Positions 9,173 through 18,855 of a stretch of 64,000 nucleotides of DNA are shown here, one piece after another. Positions within the stretch are counted from its first letter, which is position 1; every line of letters starts with the position of its first letter. Location of the stretch: assembly GCF_014701195.1 (NCBI RefSeq), contig NZ_AP018712.1, forward strand, positions 1,258,501 through 1,322,500, written 5' to 3'. Source of the stretch: Tepiditoga spiralis. Its GTDB lineage: Bacteria > Thermotogota > Thermotogae > Petrotogales > Petrotogaceae. The notes under the pieces are model-generated. The model worked only from the letters and a program-made list of their open reading frames with translations, had not been told where the DNA came from and ran no database searches. The position numbers and the translations under genes are program-made.

Positions 9173-9667
9173 TTACTTTCCTTCAAATTCCATATATTCT
9201 GGAAATACTTTGGCGTGTTTAAAAATTTTAATTATGTCTTCTTTTTTTAATAGTAAAACTGTTCCAAGTTTATTTGGATGACTATCAAATTCTTCATTGC
9301 TTTCCCACATTTCTTTATCTATAATTACTTTAAAATTATCTTTTTTATAGTTTAAAAATGCTATATAAGATAAAGAACCTAACTCTATATCAAACAACTC
9401 TTTTAACTGTGCTTCTGAAGCAAAGCTCAAATTTTTAACTTGAAGTTTTTTTGATAATTTTTTTAGATCAACTTTTTTATTTTCATCGACCATGACCATA
9501 ATATATTCATCTTTTTTCTTTATTTTCAAAAGTAAATTTTTAGTTCTAACTCCAGGCATATCTTTGGGTAATAAATTAGTTATTTCTTCACAAGTTTTAG
9601 CATTTTTATCATAATCATATTTTTTATAATTAATATTTAACTCTTTTAATATTTCATAAATATCCAT
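9173..9667 (-). CDS. YbaK/ProX-family aminoacyl-tRNA deacylase (PrdX-like)
   Basis: A 164-residue editing-domain protein, the normal length for stand-alone PrdX/ProXp members that hydrolyse mischarged Ala- or Cys-tRNAPro in the cytoplasm. Family features are visible: TKNLLLKIKKK with the conserved Lys, VDLKKLSKKL, LSFASEAQLKELFDIELGS, then a strand with VIIDKEM and SHPNKLGTVLL where the FHPN element sits. Start at 9667, with GAGG upstream. It lies 32 bp after the FliK-like gene in the opposite reading sense of coordinates (upstream of it in the transcript) and 16 bp downstream of the SNF2 gene, so it is co-transcribed. Which tRNA it edits cannot be told from sequence. Confidence 0.9.
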   Translation of the reverse strand: MDIYEILKELNINYKKYDYDKNAKTCEEITNLLPKDMPGVRTKNLLLKIKKKDEYIMVMVDENKKVDLKKLSKKLQVKNLSFASEAQLKELFDIELGSLSYIAFLNYKKDNFKVIIDKEMWESNEEFDSHPNKLGTVLLLKKEDIIKIFKHAKVFPEYMEFEGK

Positions 9668-9683
9668 AAAAGTATACCTCGCT

Positions 9684-12600
9684 TTATAGTTTTAGTTTGA
9701 ATATTTCTTTTAATTCTTTATCTGAAAATTCTGTAATCCATTTTTCACTAAAATTCAATATGTTTTTACTTAGTTCATTTTTACTTTTTAAAATTTCATT
9801 TATTTTTTCTTCAAAGGTATTTTTAGTAATCATTCTGTGTACTATAACATTTTTCTTTTGACCAATTCTATAGGCTCTATCTGTTGCTTGATTTTCTACA
9901 GCTGGATTCCACCAAAGATCATAGTGAATTACATGTGATGCGTTAGTTAAATTTAATCCAGTTCCTCCAGCTTTTAAGGATATTATCATTATTGGAAATT
10001 GATGTTTAGTTTGAAAGTCTTCTACCATTTGGTCTCTTTGTTTTCTTGATAAAGATCCATAAAAAAACAATGAATTTGTTTTCAATTCTTTTTTTATTAA
10101 CTTTTCCAATATAATGCCCATTTCTTTATATTGAGTAAAGATTAAAACTTTTTCATTTGATTCTAAAATATTATTTAAAATAGATATTAATTTTTCTGTT
10201 TTTCCTGAATCGTTTGATTCAGCTTCACTGGATTTTAAATACTGTGAAGGATGATTACAGATTTGCTTTAATGAGGTTATTAATTTTAATATCATTCCTT
10301 TTTTTTCTATACCACTACTTTTTAAAATTTCATCAACTAAGTTTAATGTTTCTTTGTATAAAGCTATTTGTTGTGGTTTTAAATAAACATATTGATCAAA
10401 AATTATTTTTTCTGGTAAATCTTTTATTATACTTTTATCTGTTTTTAAGCGTCTTAAGATAAAAGGAGTTATTATTTTTTTTAAGTTTTCCATTTTTGAT
10501 ATGTCATTAAACTTTTCTATTGGCTTTGCTACATTGTTTTTAAAAGTTTCATTTTTTCCAAGATAACCAGGCATTAAAAAATCAAAGATGCTCCAAAGTT
10601 CTAATAATTTATTTTCTATTGGAGTTCCAGTTAAAGCAATTTTTTTATTTCCATTTAAACTTTTAACTGATTTTGTTTGTTTTGTATTTGGATTTTTAAT
10701 ATTTTGAGCTTCATCTATTACTATATAAGACCAATTTATTTTTTTAAAGTTTTCAACATCTCTTCTTATTAATCCATAAGAGGTTATTAAAACATCTACA
10801 TTTTCTTTTAGCTCACGTGCACCTCCATAATAAATATGATACTTTAATAGCGGTGCAAACTTTGTTAATTCATTTTCCCAATTTCCTATTAAAGAAGTAG
10901 GGCAAATAATCAAAGCAGGAGACTTTAATTTTTTTAACTCTTTTTGTTTTAATAATAAAGAAATAGTTTGTATTGTCTTTCCAAGCCCCATATCATCTGC
11001 TAAACAACATCCAAATCCATTTTCACTATTTGTATATAACCATCTATAGCCTTTTTTTTGATAAGTTCTCAAAGTAGCATTTAATGATGATGGTTGTCGT
11101 ATATTTTTTGGTTTTTTTAAGTTTTCTAAAATCTTTTTAACTTCATCATCAAAGAACAATTTTATCCCATTTAGTTCTTCCGTCAATAATGCACTCATTA
11201 ATTCATACTGTGAATTTATATTAATATCTTCATCTATTTTTTTTAAAATCTTTAAAAGTTTTTCAGGTTCAATTTTTATATACATATCTTTGAACTTAAT
11301 AATACCTTTTGATTTTTTAGTTAATTTAAGGAATTCATCATAACTTATAGTTGTATCTCCAAGTGCTATTTTCCATTCAAACTTAATTAATTCATTTAAG
11401 TTTATATAGCTTTTTATATTTTTATCTGTTTTTACTTGTAAAATAGCTGATGGAGTTAAGATTTTTTTCATTTCTTTTGGTAATATAATATCTACGTTGA
11501 ATAATTCTAATACTGGCAGTGTGTTTGTGAAAAAATCACTCAATTCTTTGGGAGTTATTTGTACGGATTCATTTTTTAATATTTTTGCTCCATCGTATGA
11601 CTTTGAAGAAATAAATCCAATTTGTTTTACTATATCAATCTTAAATTTTTCATATTTTTTTAAAGATAAAAATTTGTTTAATGGAATTCCTTCTTTTAAA
11701 GGATCTTTTTTGTCTTGAACGTATAATTCCATTACATAATGATCTTTTATAAAAGGATATATCTTTATAAGTAAAGAGTATCTTATATTCTTCAAATAAA
11801 AAGGTTCAAAATAATTTTTAAGAGCATTAAAGGTTTGTTTTTCTTCAAACTTTTCGGCATTATATATATCATCAGTTATAAAAGTATTCAATAGCTTATC
11901 AAATGTCAAGTCTTTACAAGCTTTTTTTATAATTTCTTTTAATATTAAAGAAATTATGTATTCAATAGAACTATCTTTTTTCATAGTTAAACTTTCATTT
12001 TCAGTTACTATAAAATTATTTGGAAGTATACTAATTAAGTATTTAATATACTCTTTTAATCCATATGTTAAAGGATTATATTTTATATAAAATTCATTAT
12101 TGCTTATGGAAACAGGTTTTGGAATAAACAATTTATTTAAAACAAGATTATATGTAAAACTTAATATTTTTTTGAAAAAAACAGAATACTCATTATCAAA
12201 ATTATTTATAGTCAAAGGAATACTTTCAAAGTTGTTGTACAAATCTTGAAAGGATAATTTGCTTTTTTTATTAAATGGATTATTTTTTATTTTAATTATT
12301 GGATTCAGTTCTGAGTATATTACTTTAAAAGAAGTATCTTTAAAGTAAGTACTTTTATTTTCTTTAATTTTTAAATTTTTTATATAGTTTATTGTTGTTT
12401 CATATACAGTATTAAATAAAAGTTCATTAAAGTTTCCATTAAAGAATAAGGTTTCATTTGGAAGCATTTTTATTATATTATCTATTTGAGAAGAAAAATC
12501 AACAATTGGTTCTTTAAATTCTTTAATTTTTTCATTAGTGTTTATTGGAATGAAGATTTTATCTTGAATATTTGAGTTTGTTTTTGCAAATGATATTAAT

Positions 12601-13103
12601 TCATCTTTTTTTAAACCATGCATTTCAAAAATTAAAAATGGATCTTTATCTATTTCATTTGCAATAATATAGTATACAGCAGCGAGATGTTTACAAGGAT
12701 TTGCCCAATCTGGACACGAACAATGAGAATCAATTTCTTTCCAAGATTTTGGAAATAAGTATATATGTTCATTTTCTAAAATAGAAAGCAGTTCTTCTGG
12801 CATAACACCAATTATTAATTGAGAAGATAAGTCAGGTCTACTATTTAAAAGCTCTTTTATTTTATTTTTTTCTTTAGTTAAAAAATTTTTTAAAGATATT
12901 TTTTCATTGTAAGGTTTTGGTCTTGTTCCTTGAACCTTAGCGATGATATCAAATTCTTTATTTATTTTTATTTCTAAAACAAGTTTTTTATTAGCATAAG
13001 TTTTTCCACGTGGAAGTCTATTTGTATTCATATCAATTTTTTTTATTGCTTCAACCCATTTTTTCCCCCACCATGTTTTACCAAAAATAATTCTTTTTCC
13101 CAT
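9684..13103 (-). CDS. SNF2-family DNA-dependent ATPase with N-terminal SWIM zinc finger
   Basis: A 1139-residue bacterial SNF2/RapA-like remodeller. CSCPDWANPCKH near residue 130 is a SWIM zinc finger (CxCx(n)CxH). A long divergent middle (~170-660) precedes the motor: LADDMGLGKTIQT is Walker A, VIDEAQNIKN the DEAQ box, LTGTPIENKL motif III, and the second RecA lobe has SLKAGGTGLNLTNASHVIH and RAYRIGQ. The ATPase would translocate on duplex DNA; a function in repair or transcription recycling is likely from the family but unproven. Start at 13103 behind TGAGGGA. It sits in the long minus-strand transcript between the VOC/AHSA1 and deacylase genes, with gaps of 16-30 bp. Full length, no lesion seen. 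Confidence 0.95.
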   Translation of the reverse strand: MGKRIIFGKTWWGKKWVEAIKKIDMNTNRLPRGKTYANKKLVLEIKINKEFDIIAKVQGTRPKPYNEKISLKNFLTKEKNKIKELLNSRPDLSSQLIIGVMPEELLSILENEHIYLFPKSWKEIDSHCSCPDWANPCKHLAAVYYIIANEIDKDPFLIFEMHGLKKDELISFAKTNSNIQDKIFIPINTNEKIKEFKEPIVDFSSQIDNIIKMLPNETLFFNGNFNELLFNTVYETTINYIKNLKIKENKSTYFKDTSFKVIYSELNPIIKIKNNPFNKKSKLSFQDLYNNFESIPLTINNFDNEYSVFFKKILSFTYNLVLNKLFIPKPVSISNNEFYIKYNPLTYGLKEYIKYLISILPNNFIVTENESLTMKKDSSIEYIISLILKEIIKKACKDLTFDKLLNTFITDDIYNAEKFEEKQTFNALKNYFEPFYLKNIRYSLLIKIYPFIKDHYVMELYVQDKKDPLKEGIPLNKFLSLKKYEKFKIDIVKQIGFISSKSYDGAKILKNESVQITPKELSDFFTNTLPVLELFNVDIILPKEMKKILTPSAILQVKTDKNIKSYINLNELIKFEWKIALGDTTISYDEFLKLTKKSKGIIKFKDMYIKIEPEKLLKILKKIDEDININSQYELMSALLTEELNGIKLFFDDEVKKILENLKKPKNIRQPSSLNATLRTYQKKGYRWLYTNSENGFGCCLADDMGLGKTIQTISLLLKQKELKKLKSPALIICPTSLIGNWENELTKFAPLLKYHIYYGGARELKENVDVLITSYGLIRRDVENFKKINWSYIVIDEAQNIKNPNTKQTKSVKSLNGNKKIALTGTPIENKLLELWSIFDFLMPGYLGKNETFKNNVAKPIEKFNDISKMENLKKIITPFILRRLKTDKSIIKDLPEKIIFDQYVYLKPQQIALYKETLNLVDEILKSSGIEKKGMILKLITSLKQICNHPSQYLKSSEAESNDSGKTEKLISILNNILESNEKVLIFTQYKEMGIILEKLIKKELKTNSLFFYGSLSRKQRDQMVEDFQTKHQFPIMIISLKAGGTGLNLTNASHVIHYDLWWNPAVENQATDRAYRIGQKKNVIVHRMITKNTFEEKINEILKSKNELSKNILNFSEKWITEFSDKELKEIFKLKL

Positions 13104-13133
13104 AAAAATCCCTCATTTTATTTTTTTATTATG

Positions 13134-13829
13134 TTATTTAAAGATACTTATGCCTTTTTCAATCCAAAACTTTGCAAGAGTCAACATCTCACCCCAACCA
13201 ACAGCACAGTCTAATTTTATTTTAAACTCTTCTTCATTGGTAACTAAGTTTTCATCTTCAACATAAATCCATGTTCCACCAATTTGAGCTTCAAAAAATC
13301 TCATAGTCACCATTGATTTGTATATATCACCATACTTGTTCCAGCTAAAAACTATTTTATTATGTTCAATCAATGTATGAATTATTCCTTCATCTAATAC
13401 TTCTTCTCCATAAGTTTGATCAAACCATCTAATTTTCATTTTTCCTTCTTCTTTTAAGACCATTGTCATGCCATTAGTAAACCATTCATCCCATCCATTT
13501 GGATTTACAAAAGTATCCCATACTTTTTTTAAATCTGCTTTTATTAATTTGGCAGCAATTGTTGGTGGATAATTATATTTTTGAATTCTTTTATTAGAAA
13601 ATTCTATTTTAGTTCCTGATGGATCGTTATAGACTTCTTTTTCAACATAATTTTCATCATAAAAAGATATTTCATTTTCCCCAAACATTCTCAACAGTAT
13701 ATTCACATTTTCATTTTGAATTAAAGCTTGATCGTCCATTTTAAATAAAACATTAAAACCAAACTTTGAGTAAAATTCTATTGATTTTGAAAGATCGTTT
13801 ACTTTAATTGTTATGTGAGAAAAGTCCAT
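13134..13829 (-). CDS. Fusion of a single glyoxalase/VOC module with an AHSA1 (SRPBCC) domain
   Basis: A 231-residue protein. Residues 1-~85 (FSHITIKVNDLSKSIEFYSK ... DPSGTKIEFSN) are one beta-alpha-beta3 VOC module, about the length needed for half of a glyoxalase site when two such modules pair. Residues ~90-231 (TIAAKLIKADLKKVWDTFVN ... GWGEMLTLAKFWIEKG) are an AHSA1-type START fold, normally a hydrophobic-ligand binder or Hsp90 activator homologue. I prefer the ATG at 13829, 5-7 bases after GAGGTG; a GTG three codons upstream is part of that same ribosome site. It starts 5 bases after the ispE stop and is surely co-transcribed. Substrate unknown. Confidence 0.8.
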   Translation of the reverse strand: MDFSHITIKVNDLSKSIEFYSKFGFNVLFKMDDQALIQNENVNILLRMFGENEISFYDENYVEKEVYNDPSGTKIEFSNKRIQKYNYPPTIAAKLIKADLKKVWDTFVNPNGWDEWFTNGMTMVLKEEGKMKIRWFDQTYGEEVLDEGIIHTLIEHNKIVFSWNKYGDIYKSMVTMRFFEAQIGGTWIYVEDENLVTNEEEFKIKLDCAVGWGEMLTLAKFWIEKGISIFK

Positions 13830-13834
13830 AGTTT

Positions 13835-14599
13835 TCACCTCACGATTTCAAAGATAGTGCTTCCGCTTCCACTCATCATTATTAGTTCATTTTTATTTCT
13901 TTCTATTAATTCTGATTTTTTTTCTTTTATTTTAGCATACTTTTTAAACACTACTTGTTCAAAGATATTGAACATATTATTTTTTATTTCATAATAGTTA
14001 TTTTGTTTTAAAGCTTCATACAATTTATAAGGATTTCCACATCTATTCAACGTATTCCAACTTTTATCAATTTCTTTATACATTTCTGGAGTGCTAATAG
14101 ATACATTTTGTGGATATATTTTTATTTTTAAATTAAGTTCATCTAAAAAAGTTAGTTTTTCACCTTTTCCTTCTGCAATAGCTGTTCCACCTTTTATTAA
14201 AAAGGGAACATCACTACCAATTTTTTCACCAATTATGAATAAATCATTTAATGATACATTAAATTCATTTCCAAGGAATTTTAAAATAGCGGCAGAATCG
14301 GAACTACCTCCACCTATTCCACCGCCCATAGGCAAACTTTTATTTAATTTTATTTTTAAATTAAATTTGTATCCAGTTTCATTTTTAAACAAATCAATAC
14401 TCTTTTTTATTAAATTTTGTTTCCAAGAAAAGTTTAATTTTTTATTGCAAGAAAAGATTTCGTATTCGTTAAATTCTATATCAATTTCATCATAATATGG
14501 TGTTGTTTGAAATAAAGTCAGTATATCATGAAATCCATCGTCTCTTTTTTTTGTAACATCCAAGTATAAGTTTACTTTTGAATGAGCATGTAAAATCAT
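13835..14599 (-). CDS. ispE: 4-diphosphocytidyl-2-C-methyl-D-erythritol kinase
   Basis: A 254-residue GHMP kinase phosphorylating CDP-ME in the MEP isoprenoid pathway. It opens with HAHSKVNLYLDVTKKRDDGFH, where the Lys and the GFH turn are diagnostic of IspE, has the ATP loop LPMGGGIGGGSSDSAAIL at ~90-107 and ends with the glycine motif MMSGSGSTIFE. It is a little shorter than E. coli IspE (283). Its start overlaps the end of the NUDIX gene by one base. The MEP pathway supplies the undecaprenyl carrier, which fits the cell-wall genes alr and ddl in the same transcript. Confidence 0.97.
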   Translation of the reverse strand: MILHAHSKVNLYLDVTKKRDDGFHDILTLFQTTPYYDEIDIEFNEYEIFSCNKKLNFSWKQNLIKKSIDLFKNETGYKFNLKIKLNKSLPMGGGIGGGSSDSAAILKFLGNEFNVSLNDLFIIGEKIGSDVPFLIKGGTAIAEGKGEKLTFLDELNLKIKIYPQNVSISTPEMYKEIDKSWNTLNRCGNPYKLYEALKQNNYYEIKNNMFNIFEQVVFKKYAKIKEKKSELIERNKNELIMMSGSGSTIFEIVR

Positions 14600-15195
14600 T
14601 ATTTTAGTTCTCCATATTTTTTTAAAGCGTCAAAGGTTATAATAGACCATTCTTCTAATTTTTCTTTGTGTGTTTCAAGTTCTTTAACTGTCATCCAAGA
14701 TAGTTCAAAGTTTTCTTTTTCTTTTATTTTAGCATCCTTAACAGTAGCTTTAAAAACAACACCAAGATGAACTCTTGAAACTTCATTTGAATCATTATAA
14801 AGCAATCCTTGATACTCTAATTTTTTTAAATCATTTATTTCAAGTTCTTCATTTATTTCTCTATTTAAACCATTTAATAAAGTCATCTCACCATGATTAG
14901 CGTCATCAATTGGATTTATATGTCCACCAATACCTATTGAGAGTTTTTCATGCAATCTTTTTTCAGTTTGTTTTTTTGTTCTTTTTACAACTAAAATTTT
15001 ATCTTCTTTTGTGAATACCACATAAGGAATTATTTGTTTAAAGTCTTCATTATATTCAGCTTCACTTCTTTTAAAGAATTTAGCATTATTAAACAATGGT
15101 TCTAGAGCTTTGAACAACATTTTTCTAAACCCTTGCAAATTAGGAACTGTTTTATTCAGTAATTCTGCAGAAACTGCCCAAACCATTTCTTCCAT
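14599..15195 (-). CDS. NUDIX hydrolase-family protein
   Basis: A 198-residue protein with one NUDIX box: GGHINP then LNREINEELEI fits GX5EX7REUXEEXGU with a longer spacer than usual. Flanking strands IPYVVFTKEDKILVVKRTKK and VHLGVVFKATV complete the fold. Family members hydrolyse nucleoside diphosphates linked to another group; this sequence gives no substrate. The ATG at 15195 is preferred because GGAGG lies 7 bases upstream; a longer frame to 15237 would overlap hslV deeply and lacks a ribosome site. Its start overlaps the hslV stop by one base, so the two are translationally linked. Confidence 0.85.
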   Translation of the reverse strand: MEEMVWAVSAELLNKTVPNLQGFRKMLFKALEPLFNNAKFFKRSEAEYNEDFKQIIPYVVFTKEDKILVVKRTKKQTEKRLHEKLSIGIGGHINPIDDANHGEMTLLNGLNREINEELEINDLKKLEYQGLLYNDSNEVSRVHLGVVFKATVKDAKIKEKENFELSWMTVKELETHKEKLEEWSIITFDALKKYGELK

Positions 15196-15725
15196 TAAAC
15201 AACCTCCACAGTAATATTTTGATTTGTATAAATACAAATTTCTCCAGCAATGGAAATTGAACGTTTTGCTATTTCTTCAGCATCGAGTTCTGTATTTCTC
15301 ATCAACGCTTTTGCTGCAGCCATTGCATAAGGGCCACCAGATCCTATTGCAAGAATATTTTCTTCTGGTTCAATAACTTCTCCTGTTCCAGAAATTATTA
15401 ATAAATGTTCATTATCTGCAACTATGAGCATGGCTTCTAACTTTCTTAAAGCTTTATCCATTCTCCAATCTTTCGTTAATTCTACAGCAGCTTTTAATAA
15501 GTTTCCATTAGCTGCTCTGTATTTTATTTCAAATCTTTCAAATAAAGAGAGTGCATCTGCAACAGAACCAGCAAAACCAGCAACTACTTTATTGTTGCCA
15601 AGTCTTCTAACCTTTCTTGCAGTTCCTTTGAAAACAGTGTTTCCAAGTGTTACTTGTCCATCGCCAGCTATTACAGTTTTTCCATTTCGTTTAACACCAA
15701 TAATAGTCGTTCCACGTAATTCCAT
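15195..15725 (-). CDS. hslV: ATP-dependent protease peptidase subunit HslV (ClpQ)
   Basis: The 176-residue proteasome-like peptidase. After processing of MELRG, the N-terminal nucleophile Thr of TTIIGV is exposed; [13 protein letters not shown] and [17 protein letters not shown] follow as in all HslV, and [16 protein letters not shown] closes the core. The start is set at 15725, with AGGAGGGA at 15731-15738; an in-frame ATG eight codons upstream would put extra residues before the catalytic Thr. HslV needs the ATPase HslU, which is normally the next gene but is not in this window. Here it is between ddl and the NUDIX gene. Confidence 0.95.
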   Translation of the reverse strand: MELRGTTIIGVKRNGKTVIAGDGQVTLGNTVFKGTARKVRRLGNNKVVAGFAGSVADALSLFERFEIKYRAANGNLLKAAVELTKDWRMDKALRKLEAMLIVADNEHLLIISGTGEVIEPEENILAIGSGGPYAMAAAKALMRNTELDAEEIAKRSISIAGEICIYTNQNITVEVV

Positions 15726-15726
15726 A

Positions 15727-16611
15727 TTAATCCCTCCTATGATTTTCAATAATTATCTTTATCAATTCATTAAACTCTATATTATTTGCTTTGGCTGATT
15801 GAGGTAAATCACTAATTTTAGTCAATCCTGGTACTGTATTTAATTCTAATACGTACACTTCATCATTTAATATAATTGCGTCTATTCTAAATATATCTTT
15901 TAATTTTAATATTTTAAAAATTTCTTCTTTTATATTATTTATTTTTTTATTTATTTCTTTATTTGATTCATATATACTAAAATTAGTCATTCCATCTTTA
16001 TACTTTGCTTCATAATCATAAAATTCATTTTTAGGAAGTATTTCAAGTATTGGTAAGACTACAAATTCATTATCTTTTTCTAAGAAAGATATTGAAATTT
16101 CAGTTCCTTTTATAGCTTCTTGAATCAATACTTCGGTATAAATTTTTATATTTTTTTCTAATTTTTCTTTGTATTCAACTTCATTGTGAACTATATAAAC
16201 GCCCTTACTCGATCCACCGGTGTTTGGTTTTATAAAAATTGGAAATTTAAAAGGAGGATCAATATAATTTTTAGTGAGTATTGTTTTTGGCATTTTAAAT
16301 TTATTTTTGAAAAGTTCATAAAATAAAAATTTATCAAAACATACAACACATGTTTTTTGTTCTGAACATGTATATGGTACTTTGTTTAATTCAAAGTATC
16401 CTTGTATTTTCCCATCTTCACCAGTTTCTCCATGAAGTACATTGAAAATTAAATCGAATTCTTTAATTTTTTTATTAAAATCCTTATCTGTTGGATCAAT
16501 GAGTTCTGATTCATAATTTAATTCTTTTAATGTTTCTAAAACATTTTTAGCACTCAATAATGAAATTTCTTTTTCATTAGAAGTTCCACCAGCTAAAACG
16601 GCAATTTTCAT
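15727..16611 (-). CDS. ddl: D-alanine--D-alanine ligase
   Basis: A 294-residue ATP-grasp ligase making the D-Ala-D-Ala dipeptide for peptidoglycan. [20 protein letters not shown] is the N-terminal signature, [19 protein letters not shown] the substrate loop, [12 protein letters not shown] the ATP-grasp lid and [10 protein letters not shown] the Mg site. Shorter than E. coli DdlB (306) but complete. The ATG overlaps the topA stop as ATGA, with GAGGAG inside the end of topA as ribosome site. The same transcript carries alr, the enzyme that makes its substrate. Confidence 0.96.
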   Translation of the reverse strand: MKIAVLAGGTSNEKEISLLSAKNVLETLKELNYESELIDPTDKDFNKKIKEFDLIFNVLHGETGEDGKIQGYFELNKVPYTCSEQKTCVVCFDKFLFYELFKNKFKMPKTILTKNYIDPPFKFPIFIKPNTGGSSKGVYIVHNEVEYKEKLEKNIKIYTEVLIQEAIKGTEISISFLEKDNEFVVLPILEILPKNEFYDYEAKYKDGMTNFSIYESNKEINKKINNIKEEIFKILKLKDIFRIDAIILNDEVYVLELNTVPGLTKISDLPQSAKANNIEFNELIKIIIENHRRD

Positions 16612-18854
16612 TCTTTATACTCCTCAATATCAAAGTATTGTTTTTCTTCAGGGCAGAACAACATTTCTTTTTTATTTTTATAAACATAAAAAAGTGGTTT
16701 TCCGCAACTTTTACATTTGAAATTAGAAGGTTCGTTCCAAAACATTGCTCCACATTCTGTACATTTATAGTATAGTTTACCTTTTTTACTTTTTAGCTTT
16801 GCAACCTCTCCACCACATTCAGGACATTTTCCTCTTGCAGGTACACTTTTTGTAAATTTACATTCTGGATAATTACTACATGCAATAAACTGTCCAAATC
16901 TTCCTGATTTTAAAACTAAATCTGCACCACATTTTGGACATTTTTCGCCTGTTTTTTGAGCTTCAGGAGAAGCTAATGTTGGTATTTCTTCAGTTATATA
17001 AACTTTATCTTTTATTGTAACCCCTAATATGTATGGTGGAAGTTTTTTTGTTTTTTCACATTTTTCACATTTTAAGTACATTCCATATCTTCCAAACATT
17101 AGGTTCATTTCTTCATTACATTCTTCGCATTTTATGGTGCTCTTATAATTTAGATTTAACTCAGCATTTTTTATTTTTTTGCTTATTTCTTTCAATGTTG
17201 GTCCAAAGTCTTTATAGAATTCTCCAAGCAATTGTTTACTCGTTTCTTCTCCATGTTCTACCATATCAAGTTCATTTTCCATAGATGCTGTAAACTTTGA
17301 ATCTATTATGTCTGGAAAAGTTTTTTCTAAAAAGTCATTTACAACAAAACCAGTCAATGTTGGTATTAAAATATTTTTTTCAAGTCTTTTTATATAATTT
17401 CTTGTTATTAAGGTTGAAATTATAGTGGCATAAGTTGAAGGCCTTCCAATACCGTTACTTTCTAATTCCTTAACAAGTGAAGCTTCACTGAACCTTGCTG
17501 GTGGTTTTGTTTGAGCTTCTTCAGCATTTAATTTTGCAGGTTCAACCTTACCACTTTTATTTAAGTTTATCTTTTTTTCAGTTTCTGAGCTTTTCCAAAA
17601 GATTTCAAATCCTTTAAACTTTCTTTTTTTTGCAGAAACTTGAAATTCAAATCTTTCACCATTATCAAAGATATTGTATGTTGTTTCATCATACTTTGAA
17701 GCTGTAGATTGAGATGCCATAAATCTATTCCAAATTAATGTATAAAGTCTTAAATTATCTCCACTCAAATAAGATTTTGCTGTTTGAGGGGTCATTTCTA
17801 TATTTGTTGGTCTTATAGCCTCATGAGCATCTTGAACCTTTGATTTAGATTTTTTAGATTTGTATGTACCAGAAAATTCTTTGCCATAATTTTTTGTTAT
17901 ATGTTCATTTGCCGCTTTCATTGCAACATCTGATATTCTTGTTGAATCAGTTCTCATATAAGTTATAAAAGCTATATGTCCTTCTTTTGTTTCTATACCT
18001 TCATACAAACCTTGAGCTACTTTCATAGTCTTTTTTGAAGACCATCCAAGCATATTTATTGCAGACTGTTGTAGTGTACTTGTTATAAAAGGCATAGGAG
18101 GGTTTCTTTTTGCTTCTCTGTTTTTTACACTCTTAACAAAGTATTCTTTGTCTTTTAGATATTCTAAGATTTCATTTTTCTTTTCTAAATCAATTTTTTC
18201 AGCATTTAATTTTTTTCCGTTTTCTTTTACAAGTGGAATTTTTAATTCATTATGTTGTATAGAAATTTTAAAGTATGTTTTTGGCTTGAATTTAAATATT
18301 TTTCTTTCTTTGTCTATTAAAATTTTTAAGGTTGCAGATTGTACTCTACCAGCACTTGTGTTACCGCTTTTAAATATCTTCCACAATAAAGGACTTATTT
18401 TATATCCAACTATTCTATCCAACATTCTTCTTGCAAGTTGTGCATCTACTTTTTTTAAATCAATTTTTAATGGTTCTTTTATAGCTTTGTTTATAGCGTT
18501 TTTTGTTATTTCAGTAAATATTATTCTATTTTCTTCATTTTTCTTCAATTTTAATATTTCAGAAAGGTGCCAAGCAATTGCTTCTCCTTCTCTATCCATA
18601 TCAGCTGCAAGAAACACTTTTTTCCCTTTTACAGTTTTTTTAATTGAAGAAATTACCTTATCTTTTCCGCTCATTATTTCAAATTCTGGTTCAAAGTTGT
18701 TTTTTAAATCTATTCCAAATTTTTTTGGTGGTAAATCTCTAACATGTCCTTTAGAAGCTATTACTTCATAGTCTTTTCCAAGATATCTTTCAATAGTTTT
18801 AGCTTTTGCAGGAGATTCAACTATTACTACGTATTTTGAATTTTTTGAAGGCAT
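16608..18854 (-). CDS. topA: DNA topoisomerase I
   Basis: A 748-residue type IA topoisomerase relaxing negative supercoils. The Toprim domain begins YVVIVESPAKAKTIERYLG with DMDREGEAIAW for Mg; the catalytic Tyr is in FITYMRTDSTR at about residue 297. The C-terminal ~190 residues hold four Cys4-type ribbon modules (CEEC...CEKC, CPKC...C...C, CPEC...CTEC, CKSC...C), more than in many low-GC bacteria. Start at 18854 with AGGAGG. It follows the YhaM-like gene after one base and precedes ddl with a 4-base overlap. Confidence 0.97.
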   Translation of the reverse strand: MPSKNSKYVVIVESPAKAKTIERYLGKDYEVIASKGHVRDLPPKKFGIDLKNNFEPEFEIMSGKDKVISSIKKTVKGKKVFLAADMDREGEAIAWHLSEILKLKKNEENRIIFTEITKNAINKAIKEPLKIDLKKVDAQLARRMLDRIVGYKISPLLWKIFKSGNTSAGRVQSATLKILIDKERKIFKFKPKTYFKISIQHNELKIPLVKENGKKLNAEKIDLEKKNEILEYLKDKEYFVKSVKNREAKRNPPMPFITSTLQQSAINMLGWSSKKTMKVAQGLYEGIETKEGHIAFITYMRTDSTRISDVAMKAANEHITKNYGKEFSGTYKSKKSKSKVQDAHEAIRPTNIEMTPQTAKSYLSGDNLRLYTLIWNRFMASQSTASKYDETTYNIFDNGERFEFQVSAKKRKFKGFEIFWKSSETEKKINLNKSGKVEPAKLNAEEAQTKPPARFSEASLVKELESNGIGRPSTYATIISTLITRNYIKRLEKNILIPTLTGFVVNDFLEKTFPDIIDSKFTASMENELDMVEHGEETSKQLLGEFYKDFGPTLKEISKKIKNAELNLNYKSTIKCEECNEEMNLMFGRYGMYLKCEKCEKTKKLPPYILGVTIKDKVYITEEIPTLASPEAQKTGEKCPKCGADLVLKSGRFGQFIACSNYPECKFTKSVPARGKCPECGGEVAKLKSKKGKLYYKCTECGAMFWNEPSNFKCKSCGKPLFYVYKNKKEMLFCPEEKQYFDIEEYKE

Positions 18855-18855
18855 T

